Shown here: positions 11,299 to 21,237 of the stretch, piece by piece
Numbering within the stretch: the stretch's first letter is position 1
How the letters are laid out: the number at the start of each line of letters is the position of its first letter
Assembly (NCBI GenBank): GCA_014529385.2
Contig: CM043952.1
Coordinates: forward strand, 61,022,119 to 61,086,118
Direction: 5' to 3'
Origin: Adiantum capillus-veneris
Lineage: Eukaryota; Streptophyta; Polypodiopsida; Polypodiales; Pteridaceae
Length of the DNA stretch: 64,000 bases
Position numbers and translations under genes: made by a program
The notes under the pieces: generated by a model
What the model saw: only the letters and a program-made list of their open reading frames with translations
Databases searched by the model: none
Told to the model about the DNA's origin: nothing

Positions 11299-14200
11299 GT
11301 GGAAATTGAACGAGTCCAACAACTGAGGGGTTTGGTGGAAAAAACTCAACGAACATTAGAACCTGAACCCAAACATATCCATATGTCGGACACAGTGTTT
11401 CCCACACAAGTTCAACCTCACAAGAACTACAGGTCGTTAGCTATACCCAATATCATTCGGGAAGAGAGTGAGGGTAGGACATTTGAAAGTGGAACCACAC
11501 CTTTCCTACTAGAGAGAATGTTTGGTGAGGGAATGTCCAACCCCCTTGAGGAAGTGGAGATTCCATCTTCACCATTCTCTTGTCAGGGTCCTACGTCCCA
11601 CAAGATGCCATTAAATGTTGCCAAATTGCTGGATTTCATGTCTTCAGAAGTTAGAACCACCATCATGTCCAAACTATATAAAGACCCCGAGCTAGTCTCA
11701 GCTCTTCGAGCCTTCCTCAATGGAGAATTACAGGCCGGATTACCACAGTTTGCACATATGAACAAACCTGACTCGGTAATGAATGATGAGGAACATTTAG
11801 CACCACCATCTGACCTAGCGGGACATGAATCTGTAATTGAAGTACCCGTTAACAAGTTGGGGCAATACTTTGAGGGTGATGAATCTAATGCTACTCTGCC
11901 AATCACTACTAAAGGATTAACTGTAAAGGGAGTCCTTAACGGTGGTGCGGGAGTCAGCATGGTGACAAAGAGTTGTTGGGAGTCTATGGGGCGACCTCAC
12001 CTTGAAGCCACAAGCGTAGTGGTAAAAATGGCTAATGGATCTATTGTTACGCCTATTGGAATGCTTAAGGATCTCAGGATCAAGGTCTTGGGACACAAGG
12101 TAAGGCAGACTTTCATTGTTATGGATTTTTCCAAGCATCCTATGTCATTTGAGATGATCTTAGGGCGTCCATTCATGAGGGAAGCAAAAATGGTGCATGA
12201 CTGGTCCAAAAACCACGTCTACTTACAGTTCCAAGACTCTGTCATTCGAGTTGATCTTTTAAGTAGTCGAACGCATCCTCTAGGAAATAAATTCATCATT
12301 GATAATCGATCAGACACAACAATTCACTCAGCTCCATTACAGTATTGTTACACGTGTAACGAAGACACGGATATTGGGGAGAAATCTCCTTATATGGATA
12401 TCCTACCCGGAACTATAGATACATGGGGAGCTAGAGGAACAACCTGGGTAACACCAAATGGGGAAGAGATACCACACATTGCACCAGTAAACATGTTAGG
12501 TGTAGCGCATGTAACATCCGATGATAAGAAAGAGGCACACCTACCTGAGAGTGAAACCGATGAATCCTCAAAGGCTTCAAGCCAATACACATTAGAAACG
12601 GAATCTCAGGGAGAAATGGATTCAGAACCTGAGGAAACATCAAGTGAGCCAAGTATAGAAACTGAACACTCAAGGTCTAGTACGACCATTTTTGGTAATT
12701 TATATGAGAGTGAAGAAGATACAAGCGAAGACCTATCAAGCGAGTCGAGTTCAAACATTTACCAAAATCAAAACCTTAACAAGAAACAAAGGTCATATAA
12801 GAGACGACGATATCGAGCAAATGTGAGAGCTAGGATAAACAAGGAAAGATCTACTGCAGAATGGCTTAGCTATCTAGGGGCATGTGATGCTCATCGAAAG
12901 CTAGTAGACAATTGGGGTGAACATCTCCAGAGTGTCATGTGGTGCAGCCCGCGACCCATTGACCTCGCTCAATTGGAGGTTACAGAGCCGAAATTGAGTC
13001 GAACTATAAGAAGACGTCAAAACCGAGAGTTAGCACAACAACAAAAGGAGGCAGAACTAAAAGAAAGGTCTCCGTCAGGACAAGAACCTGATGACTTACA
13101 TATGGCTCCTGAACATTTTAAATCTTATACCACGGGGGAGCGAAAGGTTGTGTATGCCAAAGCCCAACGAATACCTACCAATGGAAGCAGTGGAGTCTAT
13201 GATGGTCCAGCGGTAGTTAAAGAGATAGAATTAGCAGAACCAGGTGAGGAGTCTAAACCAGTCTTTATTGCTCAAGACCTTACCGAAACTGAAGAGGCTG
13301 TACTTAAGGAGCTCCTCAAGGAATACAAGGATATCTTTGCTTGGACATATCATGACATGAAGGGCGTTCCACCTTCTGTGGTGCAACATACAATTCCCAT
13401 GATCAACACTGCTAAACCCGTCTAGCAACGACCCTATCCAATGAATCCTAAGTACACCAAAATTGTACAAGAGGAGATTGAAAAACTTATCCAATGTGGA
13501 TTCATATACCCTATTGAGCACTAAGAATGGGTTTCTCCAATAGTCATTGTGCCAAAAAAGAATGGGAAACTAAGAGTGTGCGTGGACCTCAAGAAAGTTA
13601 ATGCAGCTACTAGGAGAGATCATTATCCCTTGCCATATTCAGAACATGTGCTTGAAAGAGTTGCGGGCAAGGAAGCTTATAGCTTTTTAGATAGGTACTC
13701 TAGTTACAATCAAATCACAATTGCATTAGAGGACCAAGCTAAAACTGCTTTTATCATAGAGTTTGGAGTGTTTGCATTTCGTGTTATGGCTTTTGGCTTA
13801 ACGAATGCCCCTGCTACATTCCAACGATTAATAAACACTGCGTTTAAAGAATTTCTAAGGGAGTTTTGTGAAGCTTTCCTAGACGACCTTTGTGTTTATT
13901 CTTCTTGGGAGAAGCATTTGTTATATCTATGAAAAATATTTGAAAGGTGCAGATTTTATCGCATCTCATTGAACCCTTTCAAATGCCAATTTTGGGTTAA
14001 GCATGGAGTCATTCTAGGGCATATAGTGTCCAAGAACGGGATATCCACAGATGAGAATAAGATTAAAGCCATTGCCGATTTGCCACCACCTACGAACTAT
14101 AAAGGAGTTCAAAGATTTATGGGCCATGTTGGTTATTATCGAAGATTTATTTTAAACTTTGCCGAGATAGCGCGTCCATTGTACAAGCTTCTTATCGAGT

Positions 14201-14799
14201 TTCACTGGACGGAAGAATGTCATCAATCTTATGAGTTATTAAAGAAGGCCCTAACAAGTGCTCCAATCCTGCGAACACCTGATTGGAATGTACCTTTTCA
14301 TGTGCATATTGATGCATCAAATTTTGCTATTGGGTGTGTTCTAACTCAACCAGGAGAACATAAATTGGACTACCCTATTAGCTTTGCAAGTCGCCAATTA
14401 AATGATGCCGAGATGAACTACACTACTACAGAGCGCGAAGGTCTAGCTATGATTTACGCAGTAAAGAAATTTCGTTATTACCTTCTTGCTACCAAGTTTG
14501 TGTTTTATGTTGATCATCAAGCATTGCTATATTTGGTAAACAAGCCGTGTTCCACAGGTCGAATTACACGATGGTTGTTAATTCTTCTTGAGTTTGACTT
14601 CACCGTTGTTGTGAGGCCTGGGAGGAAACATGTCATGGCGGATCATTTATCTCATATCCCTAATGGCGAAGCTCCTACGGGGGTTGATGATGAATTGCCT
14701 GATACTCCTTTGTTCATTGTTGAGACAATGCCTGAATGGAGTGAAAAGATTGTTAACTTCTTAGTTAATGGTTTTCCACCCGGCTGGAACTCTCTATAA
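11299..14799 (+). pseudogene. Element B protease-reverse transcriptase-RNase H, three in-frame stops
   Basis: One reading frame with stops at 13423-13425 (TAG), 13522-13524 (TAA) and 13930-13932 (TGA). The protease domain is at about 11830-12240, ending in ILGRPFM, but the catalytic DSGAG of element A reads NGGAG at 11938-11952, so the active Asp is Asn. An acidic linker follows. RT runs from about 13270 to 14000: KKNGKLRVCVDLKKVN, FGLTNAPATFQ and the catalytic FLDDLCVYS. RNase H is at about 14290-14660 with HIDAS, TEREGLA, YVDHQAL and MADHLS, so its acidic residues are kept. Each stop is one transition away from CAA/CAG/CGA-type codons, fitting C-to-T decay. Only one RNase H is seen between RT and integrase. 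Confidence 0.85.
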
Positions 14800-15979
14800 G
14801 AGAGGAAAAGATGATGTTCTTAGACGCTGTGCCCGCGAGGATGAGTATTTATATATTCTACAAGAGGCAATGGGCGTAGCTGGTGGTCACTTTTCAGGAA
14901 ACTTGACTGCCCGAAAGATCTTACAGTCAGGCTATTGGTGGCCCACTCTGTTTAAGGATGCATCACTTTTTGCAAAGGGATGTGATGAATGCCAACGCTT
15001 CAACAAGCCACAAAGAAGGGATAGGATGCCTCTACATCCCATCAAGGTAACCCAACCATTTGAAAAGTGGGGCTTAGACTTTGTAGGACCGATTAGTCCG
15101 GCTGCACGTAACACGCAATCACGATATATCATTGTGGCTACCGACTATGTAACCAAATGGGCTGAAGCAAAAGCAACACGAAAGGCGGATGCAAAAACAA
15201 CAGCTAAGTTCCTCTTTGAGAACATTATCACACGTTTTGGATGCCCCTTTGAGCTTGTAAGTGACAATGGAACTCATTTTATAAATGAAGTAATAAAAGA
15301 ACTCACGTCAAACTTCATGATATCACACCACAAGTCTACACCCTATTATCCCCAAGCAAATGGCCAAGCTGAGAGTACCAACAAAACTCTCATCTCCATT
15401 TTGACAAAGACAGTTGAGGCTCATCGCACTGATTGGGACCTAAAGCTTACATCAGCTTTATGGGCTTATCGTACTGCGTATAAAGTTGCTATTAATTGCA
15501 CACCGTTTAAGATGGTGTATGGCCAAGAAGCAGTTATGCCATGGGAGTTTGTCATTCCTAGTCTTCGAGTATCATCTCAAGAAGGTTGGGATGGTAACCC
15601 CTTAGTGGAGCGATTATATATCCTGGAAAGGCTAGATGAAGAGAGGCAATTAGCTGTGCGAAATGCTCTAGTGGAAAAGGATAGGAGAAAGAAGTGGTTT
15701 GATAGCCATTTAAAGGATAAAGACATCAAAATTGGTGATAAAGTTCTTATGTACGGGGTACGTAATGAAAAGAAGAAATTGAAATACGCTGGTAAGGGGC
15801 CATATCGAGTGTGTGAAATTACCCCGCAAGGTACCATTCGTGTGGAGACTCTAGATGGAGTTGAAACCATTGGATTCCTTAATGGGAGTAAATTCAAAAG
15901 ATATTATGATCCTCTAAGCCAGGAAGAGTTGCAAGCCATCCATCAAAAGAAGGCTGCCAAGGAACAAGCAGAGCTTTAA
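14768..15979 (+). pseudogene. Element B integrase
   Basis: Inserts element cDNA into the genome. It is one base out of frame with RNase H (shift near 14770-14795), so the nominal ATG is unlikely to be a real start. The zinc-binding CDEC is near 14980. The catalytic core shows WGLDFVGPIS, VSDNGTHF and GQAESTNK, that is D, D, E. The LWAYRTAYK signature typical of the Tat/Athila group is at about 15460. A GPY-like C-terminal domain (KGPYRVCEI) is at about 15795. TAA at 15977-15979 ends the frame, but the same frame stays open through a second protease-like domain. Confidence 0.85.
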
Positions 15980-16460
15980 AAAATCCAAGCAAGAGTTGAG
16001 GCTCGAGAACGACAACAACGTCTTAGACGCCAACGAGAGGCTAATCTGGGAATCACGCAAGCAGTTTTCGAGGACACAGATGACGACTCATTAGAATCTG
16101 AGCCACCCCTACGATACCCAATTGAGCTAAATAGCCCCTATGGGAAAGTACTATACAATGCTTTATTAGATACGGGAGCTAAACACAATTTGTTATCCTA
16201 TGGACTTTGGTGTCAATTAGGGAAACCGACCCTATCCCCGAGTACGATGCAAGTTAAGGGCATTAATAAAAAGAAAACTGCTATTCTTGGAGTCCTTCAG
16301 ACCCCATTGTCTATTACAATGGAAGCATAGTGCAGAGGTCTCTAGTGATGCCAGCGGGAGCTATGGAAGGCAACGTAAACCTGGGACGCACGTGGATGTT
16401 GGCAACCAAATGCACTATTGATTGGGATATTGTTGTCACGACGCGACCACCAACTCTTAC
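15980..16460 (+). pseudogene. Second retropepsin-like domain, after integrase, in element B
   Basis: In the integrase frame after the TAA, an Arg/Glu-rich helix (about 25 codons) and an acidic patch lead into LLDTGAKHNLLSYGLW at about 16163-16210. This has the D-T-G-A catalytic form of retroviral-type aspartic proteases. About 60 residues on come a beta-hairpin-like stretch and, after a one-base shift near 16320-16330, NLGRTWMLATKCTIDW, which resembles the hILGxxW end of the fold. The element thus has two protease-like domains: a first with its Asp replaced, and this one with the motif kept. Frameshift and stop make it a pseudogene here. It could also be a clan-AA protein domain used for another role. 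Confidence 0.65.
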
Positions 16461-17220
16461 CCCTATCATTCAAGCAAAGTCACCTACGTTGCAAACTCTA
16501 GCAAAGTTGAAGGATAGCCAACATTCACAAGCCAAGGTGGTTAACTCGTCTTTGCCTGCTACCCATGAACCTAGCACTTCAACACTTGTAGTTGCAGCAA
16601 GCAGTAATATTGCAAGTACTCATCCACGACCTAAGAGTACATATCAATGGGTCCCCAAGGCCTTACTTCCAACTACCTCAACCCTCCCATCCATTCCAAG
16701 AAAAAATTTCCTGGGAAAACCAAGAGCGCGCCCTAGGAGAGTCAAGACCAAATCACGATGGATTCCAAAACAACTATTAGAAGCCCAAGGCTACTATGAT
16801 GGAAATGAGCAAATTTGGGTACCTAAACGTAAAATGTGTCCTTCCCTATCGACAACAAACCCATATGAGTCAAACAGTGTAACGCTAAAGCCAATGGCAG
16901 ACCGTGGGAAGGGAAAGATCACAGAATGCTACACGCCTAGTCCAGAGCTAGTTTGGGCTCCAAGGCAAAACCAATTTATTCCACCTAGCTCAGGAAGGGG
17001 GGAGTTCCATGAAGCTTCGAGCTCCTCATGTAATACATCCATAGAGGTAAAAGCTTCTACACAGCCTCCATCTATAGTAGTGGACCTCCATGAAGCTACA
17101 AAAGAATCCACACCTACCAGTGTTCAAGAATCGCCTGATGAACCACTTCAAGTTCGATCCTGGGAGAGTACCTTACCACCCTTGCAACTTGACGAGGCAC
17201 CTAGGGTAATAGAAAACTAA
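16330..17220 (+). pseudogene. Element B post-integrase ORF with W-[IVA]-P-[KR] repeats
   Basis: The frame is open for 296 codons but starts at GTG; its first 45 codons are the end of the second protease-like domain. The rest is a Pro/Ser/Thr/Lys-rich disordered chain with four tryptophan motifs: QWVPKA, RWIPKQ, IWVPKR and VWAPRQ (about 16648-16965). Element A carries about eight of the same motif in the matching place. The function is unknown; nucleic-acid or Gag contacts through Trp and Lys are possible. The TAA at 17218-17220 overlaps the ATG of the next small ORF. Confidence 0.6.
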
Positions 17221-17456
17221 TGGCAAAAATCCTCACCTATTACCAACTAGAACAATTGGTTTCAAAGGGTGACGACATCATTTCAAACGGTATGATCTAC
17301 CCAAGGAAGGGGGGAGTGTTTGTGGACATCCATTATTCACTTGCTTCCCTCTCAACCTTTCTCCCTGACCTCTTAATCTCCAATCTTAGGGAATGTATAT
17401 ATAAAGCCTTATACTTACAAAAACAAGATAAAAAAGTAAAAGAGCAAGAGCCATGA
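17220..17456 (+). CDS. Small unknown ORF in element B (78 codons)
   Basis: ATG at 17220 overlaps the previous stop (TAATG). The product is not recognised; the last 15 residues are Lys/Glu-rich. A polypurine run GGAAGGGGGGAG (17305-17316) lies in its middle and resembles a plus-strand primer, which argues that this stretch may be cis-acting sequence rather than a gene. Confidence 0.3.
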   Translation: MAKILTYYQLEQLVSKGDDIISNGMIYPRKGGVFVDIHYSLASLSTFLPDLLISNLRECIYKALYLQKQDKKVKEQEP

Positions 17457-17504
17457 CACAAATCATAAAACAAATTATGCACAAGAACATGACCCTTGTA
17501 ATAT

Positions 17505-17963
17505 TTGCACTCTAACCATCATCTATTTGCGTGTACAGATATGGCTAGTACGCTAGAGTCATCCACTCCTGCCTTGGGTGAGAGGTACCCTCGTTACTTT
17601 TCACAAATATTTCACATGGTCTTTCCAGTGCTTGCATGTGAATGGAATTTGATAGGTACGCTAGCATGTGAGAGGAATTTTGAGGAGTTAGAATGGTTGA
17701 TACGTCTCTTGACCACGTCTGATCCATACTTAGTAGAGAGCGTTTCTCCCATTGCACAAGCCTACCCTTTTGACCAAGATGACTATAGGCGTCTAGTGAC
17801 CTTCTTAGTAAACATGGGCACCTATGATGAAGAAGAAAATTTACATGACTACACGGATGGCACATATGGTCTCATGGATGATGACTTTGTTTACCTCGAC
17901 GACGAGGATAGGGGTTTAGCCTTAGGGTTTCCCCCCAACCTCTACAATATCCTATTCCCTTGA
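17505..17963 (+). CDS. Unknown ORF with acidic C-terminus in element B (152 codons)
   Basis: ATGs at 17505 and 17538 (MASTLESS) are both possible starts. The middle is helical and mildly hydrophobic; the last 45 residues are rich in Asp/Glu (YDEEENLHDY, DDDFVYLDDED). No family is recognised. It has no in-frame stop although gag and pol are broken, but its length alone does not prove coding. It lies on the coding strand of element B, downstream of the tryptophan-repeat ORF. Confidence 0.4.
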   Translation: MHSNHHLFACTDMASTLESSTPALGERYPRYFSQIFHMVFPVLACEWNLIGTLACERNFEELEWLIRLLTTSDPYLVESVSPIAQAYPFDQDDYRRLVTFLVNMGTYDEEENLHDYTDGTYGLMDDDFVYLDDEDRGLALGFPPNLYNILFP

Positions 17964-18968
17964 CTCTCTAGGGGGAGTGCAAATAATTAGGTTAGGGTTC
18001 CTTATGTTTTTTGTTGTGTTCAATAAGTGTTGGTACCTTTTTCCACTAATGTGCCTCCTGGAGGTATTCCTTTCGTTTCCTAGTGTGTACAGGAGCGTGT
18101 CGCTATTGATAGGATTTGGACCTTCATGGAATCTTTATCTCGACTCACTCTTCAAATCAAGCGCGACCATCAACACAAACAGGTGTTTCTTGTCCATTAG
18201 CATTGCCCCTTATCTTTTTTGCATCTATGGTTGTCAGCTTTAATTGTGATTGGTAGCCTAATATTCACCGCATTTGCTTAGTATCAAACATTTAATTCAA
18301 TGTAATTTTTTGTCATAATCACTTGTCTAGGTTTAAAAATCAAGCAGTCCGACAAACTAGTTTGACCAAGTTAGGTGTTAGAAATCTTCTCTTAATACCA
18401 TGGGGAATGCCTTCCTAATAATTAATGGTTACTTAGGTTCTTAATCCGATTTAGGCAGCATTGTGTGAAATGTACTAGGGCTTTCTAGTGGGCTTGACCC
18501 TATTGACCTTTAGCTTAAGTAGTATAAAGGGAGTTTACTAGTGTGATGAGCCTGGGGAGGTGTATCAGTGTTATATGACCCCCCAAAGTTACAAAATTAA
18601 AATGCTGAAAATGAACAAACAAAAAATCAAAGTGCCACACTGTAAAATCTTAAGCTGGAAGAGAAATCTCAGCTTGATTTGGTACTTCACTCACATGTAT
18701 TGCCTATGGTACTAGAGCCCTAGAGGTTCCCAGTATGGGTGCTTTTACTTGAAAAGCAAAAAACCCAAGGCATACAAAATAGGCACACACATCAAAATTG
18801 AATCACTATGAAAAGACTTTGGGGGGTCAAAGAAAAAGTAATCAGTCAGGCGATGATTTCATGAGAAATTCCTTTTATGGTAGCTTAACTACAAGGTCTT
18901 CTAGATATAGCCTCTAGTCAGCCCTCTAACATGAATACTTCTAGATATAGCCTCTAGTCAGCCCTCGA
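17964..18968 (+). other. 3' non-coding part of element B up to the inverted LTR
   Basis: No family-like ORF is seen; an 88-codon hydrophobic frame at 17977-18243 is probably chance. There is a perfect 14-bp inverted pair, TGACCCCCCAAAGT at 18576-18589 and ACTTTGGGGGGTCA at 18816-18829. A 40-bp near-tandem repeat (18898-18937, 18938-18971) abuts the inverted LTR. The polypurine tract and direct 3' LTR expected here are missing. Confidence 0.6.
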
Positions 18969-19529
18969 ACTGTCGAAGCAAGGGACTTGCCGATACACCG
19001 TGTGCGAGCCACAAATGGCTCCAAGCACACAACAAGACTAATCTAGCAAGCTCAAAAGAGGGCAATGGTGTGTCACTCACCGCTCTATGCTCCTGCCGTG
19101 GAGGATTCCTCGCCGCGATGAAGAAGAAGCTGCAGTCGTGCCGCGCTCAACCGCTTCGCCGCCGTCGTGCCTTCGTAATGCTCGATCGCACACACACTCT
19201 CCCTCTCTCTCTCTCACACATACACACACACACGAGGAGGTGAAGAAGAAGAAGATGGAGATGGAGATGGAGCAAGAGCACTCTTCTATTGCACAAATGG
19301 CGTGAATTTTAGGTTTAGTTGGCTTTTATACGAGCACACCCCATTCACACTTGGGCGCCCATGCTTAGCCAACTAATCCCTTGAATGTCCCAGTTAGAAT
19401 GCGCCTCTCATCGGCGATCACTCCTACCCTTTTTCTATTGGTCCGACAAGCCCGGTACCTGACTCTACCAAATACATAATACACGTCCGTCGTAGGTGAT
19501 GGGGTGTCCGTGAGCCGTGAGGGTTAACA
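18969..19529 (-). repeat. Inverted LTR copy at the right end of element B
   Basis: Reverse complement of 6189-6754, about 98-99% identical by eye. It lacks the last ~17 bp of U5 next to the primer site. It ends GGGTTAACA exactly at the target duplication TGTGG. Its TATA box faces left, so transcripts from the two LTRs would converge. Confidence 0.9.
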
Positions 19530-19534
19530 TGTGG

Positions 19535-21237
19535 CCATTGCAACCAAAGAGGTTTGGAAAAAATGGGAAAAACCTACCTTGAGATCCACACGAATGACCC
19601 TGCAGCTTGTAGACGGACACAAGGAAAAGCCCCTAGGACTGCTAGAAAAAGTAATTGTTACTTCTTGTGGCATTGAATATGAACACACTTTTGCTATTGT
19701 TTACTTTGGCAAGAAGAACAACTATGAAATCATTTTGGGAAGACCATTCATGCGACAATTGAAAATGGTCCAAGATTGGGGTTATGACCATATATACCTG
19801 AGACATATGGAAACCATAACAAAGGTAAACTTGAGGGACCATAGCTATAGGGATGTGACGAGAACACCGGTTGAGGAGTTTGATTCTGCCACAGTTGCAG
19901 GATCAGAACTTCCAGCTTGGTTAGGTAAGCCTAAAGAACTGTGGATGTGTGGAGCTTCACAATGTGGTAGCTTGAAACGTGAGGAATGTATCCTAGAGCG
20001 GGTTATAGAGGATATGGACTATATCCCAGAACCATTTCCTGAAGAAGAGTTAGAGCCTTTTGGATGGGAACACATCTTGGCTACTCTGGACGTGTGCGTC
20101 GTGGAGGATGCTCCCACAACAAAGTTTTGTGATGAAAATGGCTATGATGTCGTTCCTTATTTTGCAGTAAGTGTAATCCAAGAAAACGAAGAAATCCAGA
20201 CATCAACAAGCTCTCGAAATAAGGAGCAAACAAAGAAATGTGGAGAATCAAAAGATGAAGAAGACGACGAGTTCTATGACTCTGTAGAACACTTCGAGCT
20301 TCAAGAAGATCAACGACCCGGGAATCAATGTCATCGCTACACAAATAAAGTGCATCAAAAGTGGATTCCGAAGTCCTCGGTGAAGACATAGCCACCACAA
20401 GCATCCTCATACAGGGCTCCTAATAAGGATGCAAAGACTCAGCTAGGAGGAATACGACCAGAGCAACGAGCTAACAGTGCTCTAATCAATGGGCTAGAAA
20501 AGTTCTCCAAGAAACTACCACCCACGAGCAAATAGACAGTAACTTTCCACTACCAGCCAAAAAATCAAGGGAAAGTACAAGAAGTCAACCTTGCTGAGGA
20601 TAGTAGCGATAGTGATGAATCTTACGACATCCCCTATCATCAAATCAGTCCATCACTATCACCAACCCCTTCAGCAACAACCATGACAGGTCAAAAGAAC
20701 AGGACAACAAGTCAAAGTCAAAAAGCTCGACAAATCTGGATACCCAAAAGCCAGATCGGCCAAAAACAGATATGGATCAAGAAGACAAAGATCTCTAATG
20801 ACAAATCACAAGATCCAACACCAAAACAAAAACAAGGAAAGCGTGCACAAACGGGTAAGAATATCACAAAGTCGCAAGCTTTCACAACTCAGGTTTGGGC
20901 TCCAAAGAAGTTGATTCAAGCACAAAAAAGTCAGGAATTCACTTGGATTCCAAAACAACCACAGTATCAACTTTCAAAACCTGAATCCCGTCACCAACCA
21001 AGCGTACAAGGGATGAAGCAAAGACCACTGTCGACTCACACAAGAAAAAGGTGGATCCCAAAGAAGTCTCTTCAAACACAAACGAAGCACGGGCAAGTAT
21101 GGGTTCCCAAACGAGAGCCGGCAACAAAACAGCCAAAAATCGCAAAGAAATGGGTCCCAAAGAACACCAACAAAAGTGTTGTCAGTGCATCACCGCTTGA
21201 ATTCTTACAATTCTTCCTACGCTTACATTACAGTTAG
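19535..21237 (+). pseudogene. Element A protease C-terminal half and tryptophan-repeat protein
   Basis: Resumes A's protease after the insertion: AIATKEVW, then IILGRPFMRQL (about 19725-19760). An acidic linker follows, then a Gln/Lys/Ser-rich chain with about eight copies of a W-[IVA]-[PK]-K motif: KWIPKS (about 20350), IWIPKS, IWIKKT, VWAPKK, TWIPKQ, RWIPKK, VWVPKR and KWVPKN (to about 21165). TAG stops at 20389-20391 and 20533-20535 interrupt one frame. In the pol-bearing element B the place between protease and Trp repeats is filled by RT, RNase H and integrase; here nothing is left of them. The role of the repeats is unknown. Confidence 0.7.

Larger units (their letters stand above)
6189..19529 (+). 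mobile_element. Element B: Ty3/gypsy element with a direct 5' LTR and an inverted LTR copy at its 3' end
   Basis: The 13,341-bp insertion begins TGTTAACCC and ends GGGTTAACA. It is flanked by perfect 5-bp duplications TGTGG (6184-6188 and 19530-19534), and removing it restores A's protease frame. The left end is a normal LTR with TATA box and adjacent tRNA-Asp-type primer site, followed by gag, protease, RT, RNase H and integrase on the plus strand. The right end (18969-19529) is the reverse complement of 6189-6754; no direct 3' LTR is present. Integrase sequence and primer type suggest the Tat/Athila side of Ty3/gypsy. In-frame stops and frameshifts make it inactive now. Its integrase is of the DDE kind, so it is not a DIRS element despite the inverted ends. 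Confidence 0.9.

Noticed and set aside
6189-19529. Element B as a DNA transposon with ~560-bp terminal inverted repeats, or a DIRS element
   Set aside because: The left repeat has TATA box and adjacent tRNA-Asp-type primer site, and the interior has Ty3 gag-pol with DDE integrase and no tyrosine recombinase, so the repeats are LTRs.
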